Assembly: GCA_947184155.2 (NCBI GenBank)
Contig: CAMXCT020003190.1
Location: forward strand, 276,001-340,000
Length of the DNA: 64,000 nt
Reading direction: 5' to 3'
Source: Cladocopium goreaui
Lineage: Eukaryota; Sar; Dinophyceae; Suessiales; Symbiodiniaceae
The notes beneath the pieces were generated by a model, which saw only the letters and a list, made by a program, of their open reading frames with translations, had not been told where the DNA came from and searched no databases. Made by a program: the position numbers and the translations under genes. Positions 9,920-19,330 of the stretch are shown here, in pieces; position 1 is the first letter of the stretch; each line of letters opens with the position of its first letter.

Positions 9920-10033
9920 GAAATGTGATGACCAAATATTCGCGTCCAAGCATTGCTGGCGGAGGTTGCGTGATGCCTTCAGAACTTTGAGCACTTTGGT
10001 CTCAATCTCCAACTTCTCCTTTTGGGCCCTGTC
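9920..10033 (-). CDS. candidate exon, coiled-coil
   Basis: After CCATGCACAG| the minus strand reads DRAQKEKLEIETKVLKVLKA then SRNLRQQCLDANIW, a heptad-like charged helix. Likely the downstream continuation of the exons at 10,171 and 10,313. Confidence 0.6.
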
Positions 10034-10170
10034 CTGTGCATGGAATGGTTCAAATTTATGCACATACATAATAAAATTGTATATGTTGTATACAATTATT
10101 TATTATTGTGATGATAATATAGTAATTATTAATAATTTTAACATATGTGTATATATTATATAGTGGAATC

Positions 10171-10271
10171 CCTTCAATTCCAAGTCCATTGTGGAATTGA
10201 GGTCCTGCTTCAATGCGGACCAGTTGCTTCGGAGATGCTCCAGTCTGGTTTGTACAAGGTACCATCCATTT
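10171..10271 (-). CDS. candidate exon, coiled-coil
   Basis: After ATTTCGCCAG| the minus strand reads NGWYLVQTRLEHLRSNWSAL then KQDLNSTMDLELK. Its start phase fits the end of the exon at 10,313 (CATGCG|GTAAAA), making ...CFMR|NGWYL. The 3' border has no GT; TTGAAGG|GATTCC would be a GA donor of the kind reported in dinoflagellates. Confidence 0.6.
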
Positions 10272-10312
10272 CTGGCGAAATATAATATAGAAAATGTGTT
10301 TACCGATTTTAC

Positions 10313-10458
10313 CGCATGAAGCAAGACTTGAACATCGGGGCTTGGGCACCAAAAGCTGTCAGTCCTTTGCAGTCTTCTCTCTTTTAATCGAATTTGGCTG
10401 ACCCGGGGCCATTGCTCCTCATCTCATGGAAAACATCTGGGGGGGACTTCTCCTTGAC
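10313..10458 (-). CDS. candidate exon with an in-frame TAA
   Basis: After CTCATCTAG| the minus strand reads VKEKSPPDVFHEMRSNGPGS then AKFD, a TAA (10,385-10,387), then KREDCKGLTAFGAQAPMFKS in the same frame, ending at CATGCG|GTAAAA. The phase match to the next exon supports the second half. The TAA means a nonsense change, a sequencing error or an unseen intron. Confidence 0.5.
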
Positions 10459-10589
10459 CTAGATGAGATATGATAAGTTTGCAAAGAGATGGGGTCAACT
10501 CCCGAAAAAAATCAGGATAATAATAGAACTTGATGATACTTGATGCAAATAGATATGATAATATCACACACACATGTTGTCCTAGTGAC

Positions 10590-10729
10590 CTTAGTAAAGT
10601 TCAATTTCTTTGCACCGAACACAGCCGAACCCATGCCCACAGAGTATAGCTGGCAGTTCCTATCATATGTGACTCTAAATTGGAGGCACTGGGACTCAAA
10701 AGTTCGACATCTCAAATTCACTTGGTCAT
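10590..10729 (-). CDS. candidate exon, weakly PAN/Apple-like
   Basis: After GCACTACCAG| the minus strand holds CRTFESQCLQFRVTYDRNCQ then LYSVG, ending at ACTAAG|GTCACT. The Cys spacing with an aromatic strand before the last Cys is reminiscent of PAN/Apple domains, which dinoflagellates use widely, but it is partial. The plus strand is open for 105 codons over the same bases. Confidence 0.4.
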
Positions 10730-11129
10730 CTGGTAGTGCGCATGCAAAATTGGTCAAATTCATCCCTTTGTCCCATCATCAACAGTTTACCCATGAGCCA
10801 ATGGTCAACCCCTGTTTCCATGTCATCTTGGCAAATTACTACGATGCACACACCTGATTTATAATAATTTTGTTTCTCATGTTTCTCTCTCTCTCTCTCT
10901 CTCTCTATTGGCATGGTTAAAGTGATTTATAAACATATATACATATATGTATAACATTGTAAGACTATTTTGGAATGATTCCGTGATTCCCAAAATTCTC
11001 ATATTATGGGTGGCCTGTGAAGTTGCTATACTTCTTCCAGTGAGATCCCAATTTTAAATCAAGCCTTTACACTTGTGCCTCATAAAATCCCATTTGATGA
11101 TAGCAACTAAAACCAATTGTAGTGGAAAC

Positions 11130-11131
11130 AT

Positions 11132-11186
<55 letters not shown>

Positions 11187-11341
11187 CCACCACCATCATC
11201 ATCATCATCGTCATCATCATCATCATCATCACCATCACCATCACCGTCAACGTCACCGTCATCGTCATCATCATCATCATCATCATCACCATCACCATCA
11301 CCGTCACCGTCAACGTCACCGTCATCGTCATCGTCATCAAC
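11130..11341. repeat. TCA trinucleotide microsatellite
   Basis: About 70 TCA/CCA/TCG/ACC units. All frames are open and yield poly-Ser, poly-His or poly-Asp artefacts. Confidence 0.95.
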
Positions 11342-11371
11342 AAGTGTATCATGTGGACAATCAAAACCCAC

Positions 11372-11485
11372 TACCCTCTGGTAAACTAACATAGCTATTG
11401 AAAATTGCCATTTATAGTGGATTTTCCCATGAAGAATGGTGATTTTCATTGATTTTCCATAGTTATGTTAGTTTACCGGAGGGTA
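11372..11485. mobile_element. family A MITE
   Basis: TA-CCCTCTGGTAAACTAACATAG to GTTAGTTTACCGGAGGG-TA, directly abutting the TCA microsatellite. One A-to-G change in the right TIR. Confidence 0.85.
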
Positions 11486-11495
11486 GCCACTACTT

Positions 11496-11690
11496 TTGTG
11501 TCTTTTGGTGCTGAACCTCCAAATGATTCCGGACCCTCGGCTGTACCAATGGGCCACTGTCAAGGCTCCCCTTCGAGATTTGGCTTCACGCACTGCTGAC
11601 CGCCCCCGGGTCGTGCCGTGGCCGTGGCGTTTAAGCCAAACAGCTAGCGATGGGCAAATTAAGCATGCTCGCAACCACCAAGCAGTGATT
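11496..11690 (+). CDS. candidate exon-bearing ORF
   Basis: Reads MIPDPRLYQWATVKAPLRDL, then ASRTADRPRVVPWPWRLSQT, in a GC-rich island directly after a MITE. The minus strand is also open. No family recognised. Confidence 0.4.
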
Positions 11691-11869
11691 GAATATATTT
11701 CCACAATCTGTATCAATCTGTCACATCATGATCACTCACAACATCCTCAGGAATCTTCTGCAAAAAGTCTGGCACGATTTTGGCCAGCAAAAACAGAATG
11801 CTTCATATCTCGGCAGTTTTGGAACGAACCCTATAGCTAGTTAGTGATGCCAAAAAACATGTCAGGTAC

Positions 11870-11985
11870 AGGTCCATCTGCAGCCCCTCATCCAGCCCCA
11901 AGCCCAGGGGACCCAGATCCAATGCCATGGCGGATGCTTTGGAGAACCTGGCAGCAATAGGCGACTTGGAGGTCCCACTTGGTGA
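11870..11985 (-). CDS. candidate exon, strand ambiguous
   Basis: Minus: after ATTGCTGCCAG| it reads FSKASAMALDLGPLGLGLDE then GLQMDLYLTC. Plus: SNAMADALENLAAIGDLEVP ending at CCACTTG|GTGACT. Both are GC-rich with plausible borders; exactly one is probably real. Minus is preferred because the exons at 12.2-13.2 kb are on minus. Confidence 0.4.
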
Positions 11986-12012
11986 CTGGTCAATAACCAT
12001 AGTTAAAAGTTT

Positions 12013-12111
12013 TACTGGTTGGTGGTTTTAACCATCTTGAAAAATACTAGTCAATGGGAAGGATTATCCTATATATTATTATGGAAAAATGTTTGAAACC
12101 ACCAACCAGTA
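12013..12111. mobile_element. family D MITE
   Basis: TA-CTGGTTGGTGGTTTTAACC to GAAACCACCAACCAG-TA, followed by the same AAGCCAATTTATGGGATAAG flank as the copy at 4807. Confidence 0.85.
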
Positions 12112-12203
12112 TAAGTTATAAGTTATAAGCCAATTTATGGGATAAGCCCACTTAGGGGACTTACTATAGCCAGACATAACCAGACTAACCAGGCTTTTCT
12201 TAC

Positions 12204-12300
12204 CACAACGAACGGCCTGTTCCACAGCAAACGCTCCCAGCACAACCGCGGCCTGGGGAAAGATTCGGCCTCCTGAGCTGCCACTGCCCAGTTCGTTGAT
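12204..12300 (-). CDS. candidate exon abutting a MITE
   Basis: Reads INELGSGSSGGRIFPQAAVV then LGAFAVEQAVRC, ending at TGTG|GTAAGA, a consensus donor. The frame is blocked by TAG immediately upstream. That TAG is formed by the MITE target duplication TA plus one G, so the acceptor is apparently GGGTAG|ATC. Ala/Val-rich middle could be membrane-associated. Confidence 0.65.
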
Positions 12301-12301
12301 C

Positions 12302-12429
12302 TACCCTCTGGTTATGACTAACAGTTCGCCATGGAAAATGATGGCCCATAGAAATAGATGATTTTCCCAGCTAGATACCTCCATTTATTTTGGGGATTTT
12401 CCATGGCTATGTTAAATAACCAGATGGTA
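12302..12429. mobile_element. family A' MITE (GTTATGACTAAC subtype)
   Basis: TA-CCCTCTGGTTATGACTAACAG to TTAAATAACCAGATGG-TA. This subtype carries CAGTTCGCCATGGAAA and ATAGAAATAGATG. It fills much of the intron between the minus exons at 12,204 and 12,599. Confidence 0.85.
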
Positions 12430-12460
12430 AGTTGGATCCACCCAAGAAATAGTGGTTATT

Positions 12461-12566
12461 TAACAGTTCGCCATGGTATAGATGGCCCATAGAAATAGGT
12501 GGTTTACCTATTACTATTGAACATGGTGGATCTTTCCATGGCTATGTAACAAATAACCAGATGGTA
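12461..12566. mobile_element. second family A' MITE, left end truncated
   Basis: GTGGTTATTTAACAGTTCGC starts inside the TIR; the right end AACAAATAACCAGATGG-TA is complete. Arranged head-to-tail with the previous element. Confidence 0.75.
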
Positions 12567-12598
12567 GTTCTATGACCTGGTCAATGTTCTATTATACC

Positions 12599-12725
12599 TC
12601 CTGAAGATTTCGTGCATTTTGAATAGCCGAATAGATTCCCGGTCGTCACCATGGCAGAGGGATCCTCGTTGGTGAGAGTCAGGGGCGCCTTGCTCGTGAT
12701 GAATGGCCTGAAGCAGCAGAGCCAG
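12599..12725 (-). CDS. candidate exon
   Basis: After AATGATGGCAG| the minus strand reads LALLLQAIHHEQGAPDSHQR, then GSLCHGDDRESIRLFKMHEI, ending at AGGAG|GTATAA. Both borders are good and the frame is GC-rich at third positions. The intron downstream is mostly MITE sequence. Confidence 0.65.
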
Positions 12726-13059
12726 CTGCCATCATTGCATGGCTATGGCCAAACCCTTCCCAGAAAAGGTTTTTCTTTGTCTGTGCCAAATTTAGCCGTC
12801 CATATACTGTATATAGATATAATGTATATATATATATATTATATATATATATATAAGTGCGAATCATTACTAATTATCCATCAACAAAAATCAGGGACAC
12901 GTGACCTCTGGTGATTTTTGATGAATGCGCCCTCCAAAGCTATACATTAAGCGGAACTTCAAGCGGGTACTCAATATCATAAGGAAATGGAATCACTTGC
13001 AGATATTGGATTTAATTTGCAATAATACCAATGTAATAATAACATTGGTATAACATCAC

Positions 13060-13214
13060 CTATCCTTCACTATCTCCCCGCTGCGCCTCACATTTCGCCG
13101 TGGCTGCTTCACCCTGGGCATAGATGGCGGGCGCGGCACCGAGAACACGTATGGAGTGAAAGCCTTGGGGCCGCCCAACAGCATGGCGACCTGAGCGATC
13201 TTCCAGGAGGCAGG
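13060..13214 (-). CDS. candidate exon, basic C-terminal part
   Basis: After CAATTTTTCAG| it reads PASWKIAQVAMLLGGPKAFT, then PYVFSVPRPPSMPRVKQPRR, and either stops at TGA or splices at GATAG|GTGATG. Strong acceptor and GC-rich third positions. Product unknown. Confidence 0.7.
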
Positions 13215-13361
13215 CTGAAAAATTGGTTGATTGTTCCCGGTAGCCATGGGCCGAACACCATTTTTTGGAAATAGTAATTTTAACTGGATATTCGAGCAAC
13301 ACCTGCTTTTAAACATCATTTCTCGACAAAATGTACTTTTAGGATAACTGAAACAAAAAAA

Positions 13362-13577
13362 ATGAGTCTTAACCAAATTTGTCACAGTCGGGTGAGTGGG
13401 ATTTCTATCACACCAATCAATGTCAAGGTGGATCTTAAACAGGTGACCTCAGACTCAGACTTTCAGGAAATATCAAAGTTTGGGCGAACTGTCGCAGTGT
13501 CAACAAATGCCGTGTACAGATGTTCCACGCTTGAAACAGTCACAGCAGGCAGCCAAATCAAAAATCCCGATTGTTGA
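13362..13577 (+). CDS. 71-codon ORF, doubtful
   Basis: Reads GISITPINVKVDLKQVTSDS and onward to a stop on plus, between minus-strand exons. No convincing acceptor. Confidence 0.3.
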   Translation: MSLNQICHSRVSGISITPINVKVDLKQVTSDSDFQEISKFGRTVAVSTNAVYRCSTLETVTAGSQIKNPDC

Positions 13578-13619
13578 TAAGCAATTCAATGCATGACATG
13601 TACGTAATCCACAAATACT

Positions 13620-13716
13620 TACTGGTGCTTAGTAGGGAATGAGGGAATGATCCATAATCACTAGTAATAATCATCCCATTCCCCCATTCCCATCCATTCC
13701 CTGCTAAGCACCAGTA
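13620..13716. mobile_element. family F MITE (TIR CTGGTGCTTAG), TA target duplication
   Basis: TA-CTGGTGCTTAGTAGGGAATG to ATTCCCTGCTAAGCACCAG-TA. Centre ATCCATAATCACTAGTAATA. The only copy noticed here, but it shares the CTGGT/ACCAG ends and TA duplication of families A and D. Confidence 0.85.
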
Positions 13717-13741
13717 AGAATAGGTTTTTCATGGTTTTCCC

Positions 13742-13825
13742 CCTGCCCGTCTGACACCAAGATGCGCTTGGGCCCCGCAAGGCCACAGGAGGCGACAAAG
13801 GCAAACAATCCAATGGCAGGAGCAC
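13742..13825 (-). CDS. candidate exon, MDR dehydrogenase Rossmann-like
   Basis: After GGCGGTTGTAG| the minus strand reads GAPAIGLFAFVASCGLAGPK then RILVSDG. In zinc-type medium-chain dehydrogenases a Gly-rich G-x-G/A-x-x-G turn is followed by a helix and a strand ending in V-x-D that binds NAD ribose; this exon has that spacing. Assignment rests on about 28 residues. Confidence 0.5.
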
Positions 13826-14018
13826 CTACAACCGCCATGAAACAAAAGGAGTCCAAGGATTCAGAAGATCTCCCTTACGGTTGTCGGGTGTTGTTGGGCA
13901 TTGTTGGATCTCAATTTTTTGCACGGCGTCATTGAAAGGATGCTTTGTCAAGTGGATGATTCGTAAGCAAAACCAAAAAAAACGGCAACTTTCAGATACA
14001 ATACCCATGATCCGGCAC

Positions 14019-14076
14019 CTGCTTCTCCACTTCGTTTCGAGGGCAGACCTCTGTAGCCACCCTGCTCCTGGCGAAC
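14019..14076 (-). CDS. possible short exon
   Basis: Between TTCCACACCAG| and GAAGCAG|GTGCCG the minus strand reads FARSRVATEVCPRNEVEKQ. All three minus frames are partly open. It would lie directly upstream of the dehydrogenase-like exon. Confidence 0.35.
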
Positions 14077-14439
14077 CTGGTGTGGAAGCAGACCAACTTA
14101 GCACGGAAAATGCCACAAAAACTTGACACGGGCATGATTTTGGAGACCTCACTTGAGGCGGTGACACATCTTTAGATGACTCCAACTAGCCATTTAGGCT
14201 TTATTTGGGAGGGGCACGGTTTGCTTTTGAACGATCCATTTAGGGTTTCTTTTGGGGGTGGGGAGGGACCATTCTACTTACACCATCACTGCAGCTTTCT
14301 GTCAAAAGATAAGCCCGGCTCCTTCCACTCTAAAAAATGTTACTCGTTCTTTCCTGGTCTTGGGACATCTTCTGCTAAACTGGCCATTTAGGGTTTATTT
14401 CGGATGGTGATATTCATTAAGACAATGTTGAGGAAAAAA

Positions 14440-14483
14440 TGATGATCATTAGGATGATGATGAAGAAGACAATGATGATGTTC

Positions 14484-14514
<31 letters not shown>

Positions 14515-14690
14515 GGAGGATTTTGAGGATCACGTAGAGGAGGGTTGTGTTGAGGAGGGGGGAGGTTGAGGAGGATGATGATGAGGATGATGAGGAGGAT
14601 GATGATGACGATGACGATGATGGGGACGAGGACGAGGACGAGATGATGGCGACGACGACGACGATGATGATGATGACGATGAAGAACCCG
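14440..14690. repeat. GAT/GAG/GAC trinucleotide repeat
   Basis: Imperfect purine-rich triplets. The plus strand could encode an acidic tract (EEDNDDVQ then poly-Asp) but the frame shifts and stops at about 14,570. Confidence 0.85.
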
Positions 14691-14973
14691 TTGGTTTAAA
14701 TTGGTTTAAAACCAATTTTTCCCCATCGACATTGCCATATATCATGGTGCTGGCCAGATTCGCCTTTATTCCGTATCATACTTCATTGCATATCAGTTTT
14801 GTTCACTAAACCTCTCAACCATATGTATTGAATATCATATCTACCTGCTCAAAAAACACAATCATCTTCAATATATTCACATTATTCTCCTAGTACTGAT
14901 ATCCCCACAATATCCACCTCAAATACCACGTGTGTTCAATCACTTCCGGCTCACCCGGCCGTCGACCTCTTAC

Positions 14974-15022
14974 CCGCCAGTAGCAAGGCATCGGCCGCCG
15001 GAGGCTTCTCAAAGACACGGGC
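14974..15022 (-). CDS. candidate short exon
   Basis: From TCTGGTGAG| to CTGGCGG|GTAAGA (consensus donor), reading ARVFEKPPAADALLLA with all-G/C-rich third positions. Confidence 0.5.
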
Positions 15023-15059
15023 CTCACCAGAAACCATATAGGTTTCAAAACCATAACAG

Positions 15060-15240
15060 CTGGATGGTTTACAAATTGGAAAATCCAAAAATAACATGGA
15101 TGATTTGGGGGCGCCCCAATGGCCTAGGAAACCTCCATAGGTTTTTTCTCCCAGATGGTTTCCAAGATGGTTGGGATAATCATCATCTGGAATTGGAAAT
15201 GAAAAAGCAGGAGATTTACAGGAAACCATGCGACTATAAT
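15060..15240. mobile_element. family E inverted element (GATGATTTGGGGG / GGAAACCTCC)
   Basis: Contains ACATGGATGATTTGGGGGCG, then GGAAACCTCCATAGG, then an inverted GGAAACCATGCG end. Related pieces lie at 7100-7200 (inverted), 31,680-31,770 and 48,925-48,975. Confidence 0.5.
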
Positions 15241-15648
15241 ATCTTTTGACCAATGCATCTTTTGCTGGAATTTCCTGTAGAGAACTGTTGCCATTTTAGT
15301 TGGGTGTGTGGATATGCACTACAACTACTGGCTTGAGGAATGCAATTTTAATATAGACAATAATCATCCAAAGCATAAGGAGGATGAATGATACTAATGA
15401 TACTAGTACAATACATACTAGTAATTTAAATTCCTTCCAGCACTGAACGGAAACAGGTCTCCAGGAATATATCACGTACTGTAATTCATACAAAAACATA
15501 CAAAAACCAATCACCTGGTCTAAGACCCATTGGTACCAGAACGATAAACGTTTATTCATTGTTTTTGAAGCTGTCATTTCCCTCCGGAGGCCCTGAGCTT
15601 CCCTATGAGTTTCCGCATTGGCACCCCTTTCCACCATGGGTTTCCCTA

Positions 15649-15704
15649 TCAGAATTGGTCCGCGATGTCAAAAGATCCCCGGAAGGTGGTGCCCCACCAC
15701 TTGG
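15649..15704 (-). CDS. possible 3' exon
   Basis: After ACGCACGTAG| the minus strand reads KWWGTTFRGSFDIADQF and stops at TGA. Distinctive aromatic/charged composition; too short to assign. Confidence 0.45.
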
Positions 15705-15810
15705 CTACGTGCGTTCATAAGTAGGTTAACTCAAGTTTATGATAGATACACACACAAACGTACACACACACACATATATATATATAACTATATATATATA
15801 TATGATTATT

Positions 15811-16323
15811 AAATTTCACGAGCTCCTGGGATTTTGTGATTTTTAGGGAATATTGGATATCAAGGTCAAGATGCAATATTTGGTGCAGTGTACGCGCACA
15901 AGGGTGGCACCAAAAAACTTAAGCGTCATGGTTTGCACGGGTTTGCACTGGATCAGCCTTCCATAAATGGAAGTGGTCCAATTAATCGTTCAGAAAAAAT
16001 GAAACGGTCGGAAACGGTCGGAAACAGTCGGAAACGGTCGGAAACGGTCGGAAACATGATCAGGCCAAAACTTGTTCAACCCGCATTTTTTTTTAAATAA
16101 GCATTTCCGCGCAACGCCGTTTTTTTTTGAAGGTCCAAAGGTGTCCAAGGGGAAACGGTTGGAAACAGTCGGAGATGGCACCTTCGCTCGGCAAAAAAGT
16201 ACTTGTTTTTTAGCATATGTTCATGAAAAATGTTTGAAAATTGTGTAAAAACAAGTATTGCATCTTGACCTTGATATCCAATATTCCCTAAAAATCACAA
16301 AATCCCAGGAGCTCGCGAAATTT
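15811..16323. mobile_element. 513-bp TIR element with 64-bp inverted ends
   Basis: Left end AAATTTCACGAGCTCCTGGG and the following ATTTTGTGATTTTTAGGGAA continue as a near-perfect inverted repeat of the right end (...CCCAGGAGCTCGCGAAATTT) for about 64 bp. Inside is an 11-bp tandem array, GGTCGGAAACG, at about 15,997-16,055. No ORF of note. Probably a non-autonomous DNA transposon. Confidence 0.85.
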
Positions 16324-16519
16324 AATATATATGATATATATTTAAAGCTAATATTATATTATAAAAAAACATGTAATATTGTATAAAATAACATTGAATT
16401 ATATTATATCATATTATGTTATGTTAAGTTATATATGTTAAATAAAATTCAATTATCAAAGGAAGTTGGGAAGCAATCTGCCGAGTTACGGGCAAATAGA
16501 ATTGTGAGACTTTACATCA

Positions 16520-16676
16520 CAGAACAATAAATTCATGAAGGGTGGTGTGAAACTTTACATCACATAATAATACATCATGAAGGGTGGTGTGAAACTTTAC
16601 ATCACATAATAATACATCATGAAGGGTGGTGTGAAACTTTACATCACATAATACATCATGAAGGGTGGTGTGAGGC
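16520..16676. repeat. ~41-bp tandem repeat
   Basis: Four copies of GTGAAACTTTACATCACATA-ATAATACATCATGAAGGGTG, the last one shorter. Minus frames read repeating FHTTLHDV peptides, artefactual. Confidence 0.9.
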
Positions 16677-16694
16677 TTTAATACGGCACATTCC

Positions 16695-17200
16695 AAGACA
16701 AAGGCATTGTAATGGCTGCATGAATGTTGCATGGGGCTTGTGTTGGGGAGGAAGACCTTGTGTTTTTCCGTGTAAAGTGGCTGCAGGAGGCGGTGAAGGG
16801 CAGCTCCTGTGTAAGGCGGTTGCGGGTACGCTCGTTTTGATGTTTTTTGGTTCTCCCTTGGTGTTCTGCACTTTGCGTGTCTTCGTGTCTGCGTAGCTCT
16901 ATGCGGTTGTGGAATCCCTGGTTGCAGATCGCATTGGAATGGCTGCATGAATGGTGCATGGGGCTTGTGTTGGGGAGGAAGCCGGAGCACGAAACCTTGC
17001 GTTTTTCCGTGTAAAGTGGCTGCAGGCGGCGGTGAAGGGCAGCTCGTGTGTGAGGCGGTTGCGGGTACGTTCGTTTTGATGTTTTTTGGTTCTCCCTTGG
17101 TGTTCTGCACTTTGCGTGTCTTCGTGTGACGTGCGTGGTTCTATGCGGTTGTGGGATCCCTCGTTGCAGATCGCATTGGGGTGGCTGGTTGACTGTTGTC
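16695..17200. repeat. ~245-bp tandem duplication
   Basis: Two copies, beginning CATTGTAATGGCTGCATGAA (about 16,705) and CATTGGAATGGCTGCATGAA (about 16,931), about 90% alike, with a third partial start near 17,170. The minus frame of 183-197 codons across them is repeat-borne and has no recognisable domain. Confidence 0.85.
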
Positions 17201-17762
17201 ATGATTTGTTGCCATGTGCATAGAGACACTCGAGTTAGGCACGTGATGTTGCTAAACGCATTGTAATGGTTGAATCAAGGTTGCTTGCTGACGCGGCTGC
17301 ATGCGTAATACTATTGTCTTTTGCAGCTGGACATCGTAAATCGTATTGGAGTGGCTGCGTCAAGGCTGCGATAGTGATTTGTCAGCAGATTTTAAACATT
17401 TTGGCGCCGGCGATTTTCCGTTTAGAACTCCTTTAAAAAGTGGCAATTTCTGCTGCCATTATTTACAACAAAGAAGACGAACGTAGTGAATTTTATCTGT
17501 TTTTCTCCAAGATCCATTAAAAGGAGACATTGTCAACGTGTAAGGCTTCTGAAGAAGATTTGTGAGCTTTCTCTCTGTTGAATTTTTGGTGTTTGACACA
17601 AGTTATATGACTGCAGCTGTTTTGAGTTTATGTTATGCAACCATAGTAGCGAAGCGAAGTCTAGAAGAAGTATTCGCCACTACGACCATCTAATTAGTGC
17701 ATCGAGATGTTTGTCAAGAAGAACCGCTAGTCTGTGGAACACAGGTTGGAAGTTGATATTTC

Positions 17763-18077
17763 ATGCAATATGGTCCGCTTTGTCGCACGAGTTGGTCCTG
17801 CAAAGTTTGGTGGCTCCATGATGAAAGACAGCTTAAACACACGATACAGAATTCAATCAAAGAAGTAATTGTTGCATGCAAACAGGAATATGATGAACAT
17901 AAAGCAAGGTATTTTGCTATGCGCTGGACTATATCAGCAAAATCAAGTGGTATGCAAAGCAGTGGGACTGAAAGGAACGAAGGCACGGTAGTGCGGCCTG
18001 TCTTCGTGCTTTGGAAGCCGGCGTGGCGTTTGCACGGGCACGGCAGTATGGCGGAACCGAATGCTTTTGCAAAGTTG
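17763..18077 (+). CDS. left half of an ORF split by a transposon
   Basis: 105 open codons including QNSIKEVIVACKQEYDEHKA and RYFAMRWTISAKSSGMQSSG, up to the left TIR of the 3.1-kb element. If the element and one TG duplication are removed, the frame continues as AKLLAYVEKEIEILKLLRRM into the 21.2-kb ORF, about 245 codons in all. Another frame, beginning MVRFVARVGPAKFGGSMMKD, overlaps the start, so the true 5' part is uncertain. No family recognised. Confidence 0.6.
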
Positions 18078-18537
18078 CCCTGAGTCTCCGAAACTAGTAA
18101 ATTTACTTTTTGCCTAAATTTAATGTAAATGAACAATTTACTTGGTACCAAGTAAATTTTTGAGAAAGTATTTTTTTAAGTAAATTTTTGGCCAATGTAG
18201 AAACAGCATAGAAACCGCATAGAAACAACATACAAACTGCAAGTGGTGGTTTTTATTTGTGGAAGAAATTTATGGAAAAAACATCACACTTCACTACAAA
18301 GAAGCATTTTTTATGGTAGAGTTCATTTCTGTTGTTGAAAGCTGGTGTTAGGAATAAGGTAAAATATGAAAAAATGTAAGTTTTGTATTGCAGAAGCTGT
18401 TTTTCCAACACATGGAATTTTGTTTAACCTGATCTCATGCAAATGTCAATTGTGGGATTGCAATGTTTCTTGTAACCTGCCAAGCTTCAACTTCTCAAGT
18501 ACATGATAATATAATGATCATGAAAGCTAAAAGTAGG

Positions 18538-19330
18538 TTACTTTCTTTGTTTCTCACAAGTAATGAACCCAACTTGGAAAGCCGTAATTTCTGCTTTGCC
18601 TGTGGTGAAACTATTCAAGTTTATCCTTTGCACTGCATCCACATTAAATGGCGCTCCTTCCAAGCAGCTTTCATTGAAGCCTACCAGTGTTTGCTGCCAT
18701 GCAAGCAAGACTTCCAAAGGACCTGTGCACGACGCATAGTGGACTCTCCTTCGTAACACCATATCAGGAAAGGGTGTATACAGTTGGAAAATTGCAAACT
18801 GTGCCATGCGAAATGAGTTTTGCTTGTGACATTAAAAAAAATTACATCAGTTGCCTCAAAGTGTTCATTGAGTTGCTTGTGGAGCTGGGCCATTGAAAGC
18901 CCTCCTTGGAATGCTTTGGTGTATTGTGGTTCTGGAAGTGCTGTGTGGCCATAGGTAGGCGAGAATGTTTCCAAAATGTCTTTGAGCTCCAAATTCAATT
19001 TCAAAAATAGACGAATGCGTAGGTGGTGCTGATCACCTTGATCCATGTAGTGTGACCAAAGATCAAACATGCAATGGGCTAGTCCAGCAATGTCACTGGT
19101 TCTGCCACGAAGTTTGGGGTAGCCTTTCTTGGGCTGGAACATTGTCAACTTGTCCAGTTTCATGCGATAGGGGTGCTTTGCTTGGTTTCTCTTCTGGTGT
19201 TGTCAAATAAAGACAAAGATCTCTTGGAGGTTGTCCATTTCGTCTCCAGGGAGGATGATGAACACCAAGAGATGCAGCAAGAAACCATAAGTAGGTCTCA
19301 AGTAACTTCTCATGTATTGCAGCAACAGCT
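18538..19330 (-). pseudogene. degenerate transposon-borne ORF of a dinoflagellate-type family
   Basis: The minus frame reads LLVFIILPGDEMDNLQEIF, hits an in-frame TGA (about 19,205), then MKLDKLTMFQPKKGYPKLRG, DLWSHYMDQGD, FFNVTSKTHFAWHSL and WCYEGESTMRRAQVLWKSC. From memory, the order (PGDE..., P-x-LRG, W, H-x-x-H, WCY-x-GE-x-x-M) matches an ORF family extremely common in Symbiodinium gene predictions; unverified. At least one stop and no clear N-terminal region make it a pseudogene here. Confidence 0.6.

Noticed and set aside
11054..11449. Poly-Asp, poly-Ser and poly-His ORFs
   Set aside because: TCA trinucleotide repeat; all frames open.
16517..17229. Minus ORFs of 183-197 codons
   Set aside because: They lie wholly in tandem repeats and mirror one another; no domain or splice signal.
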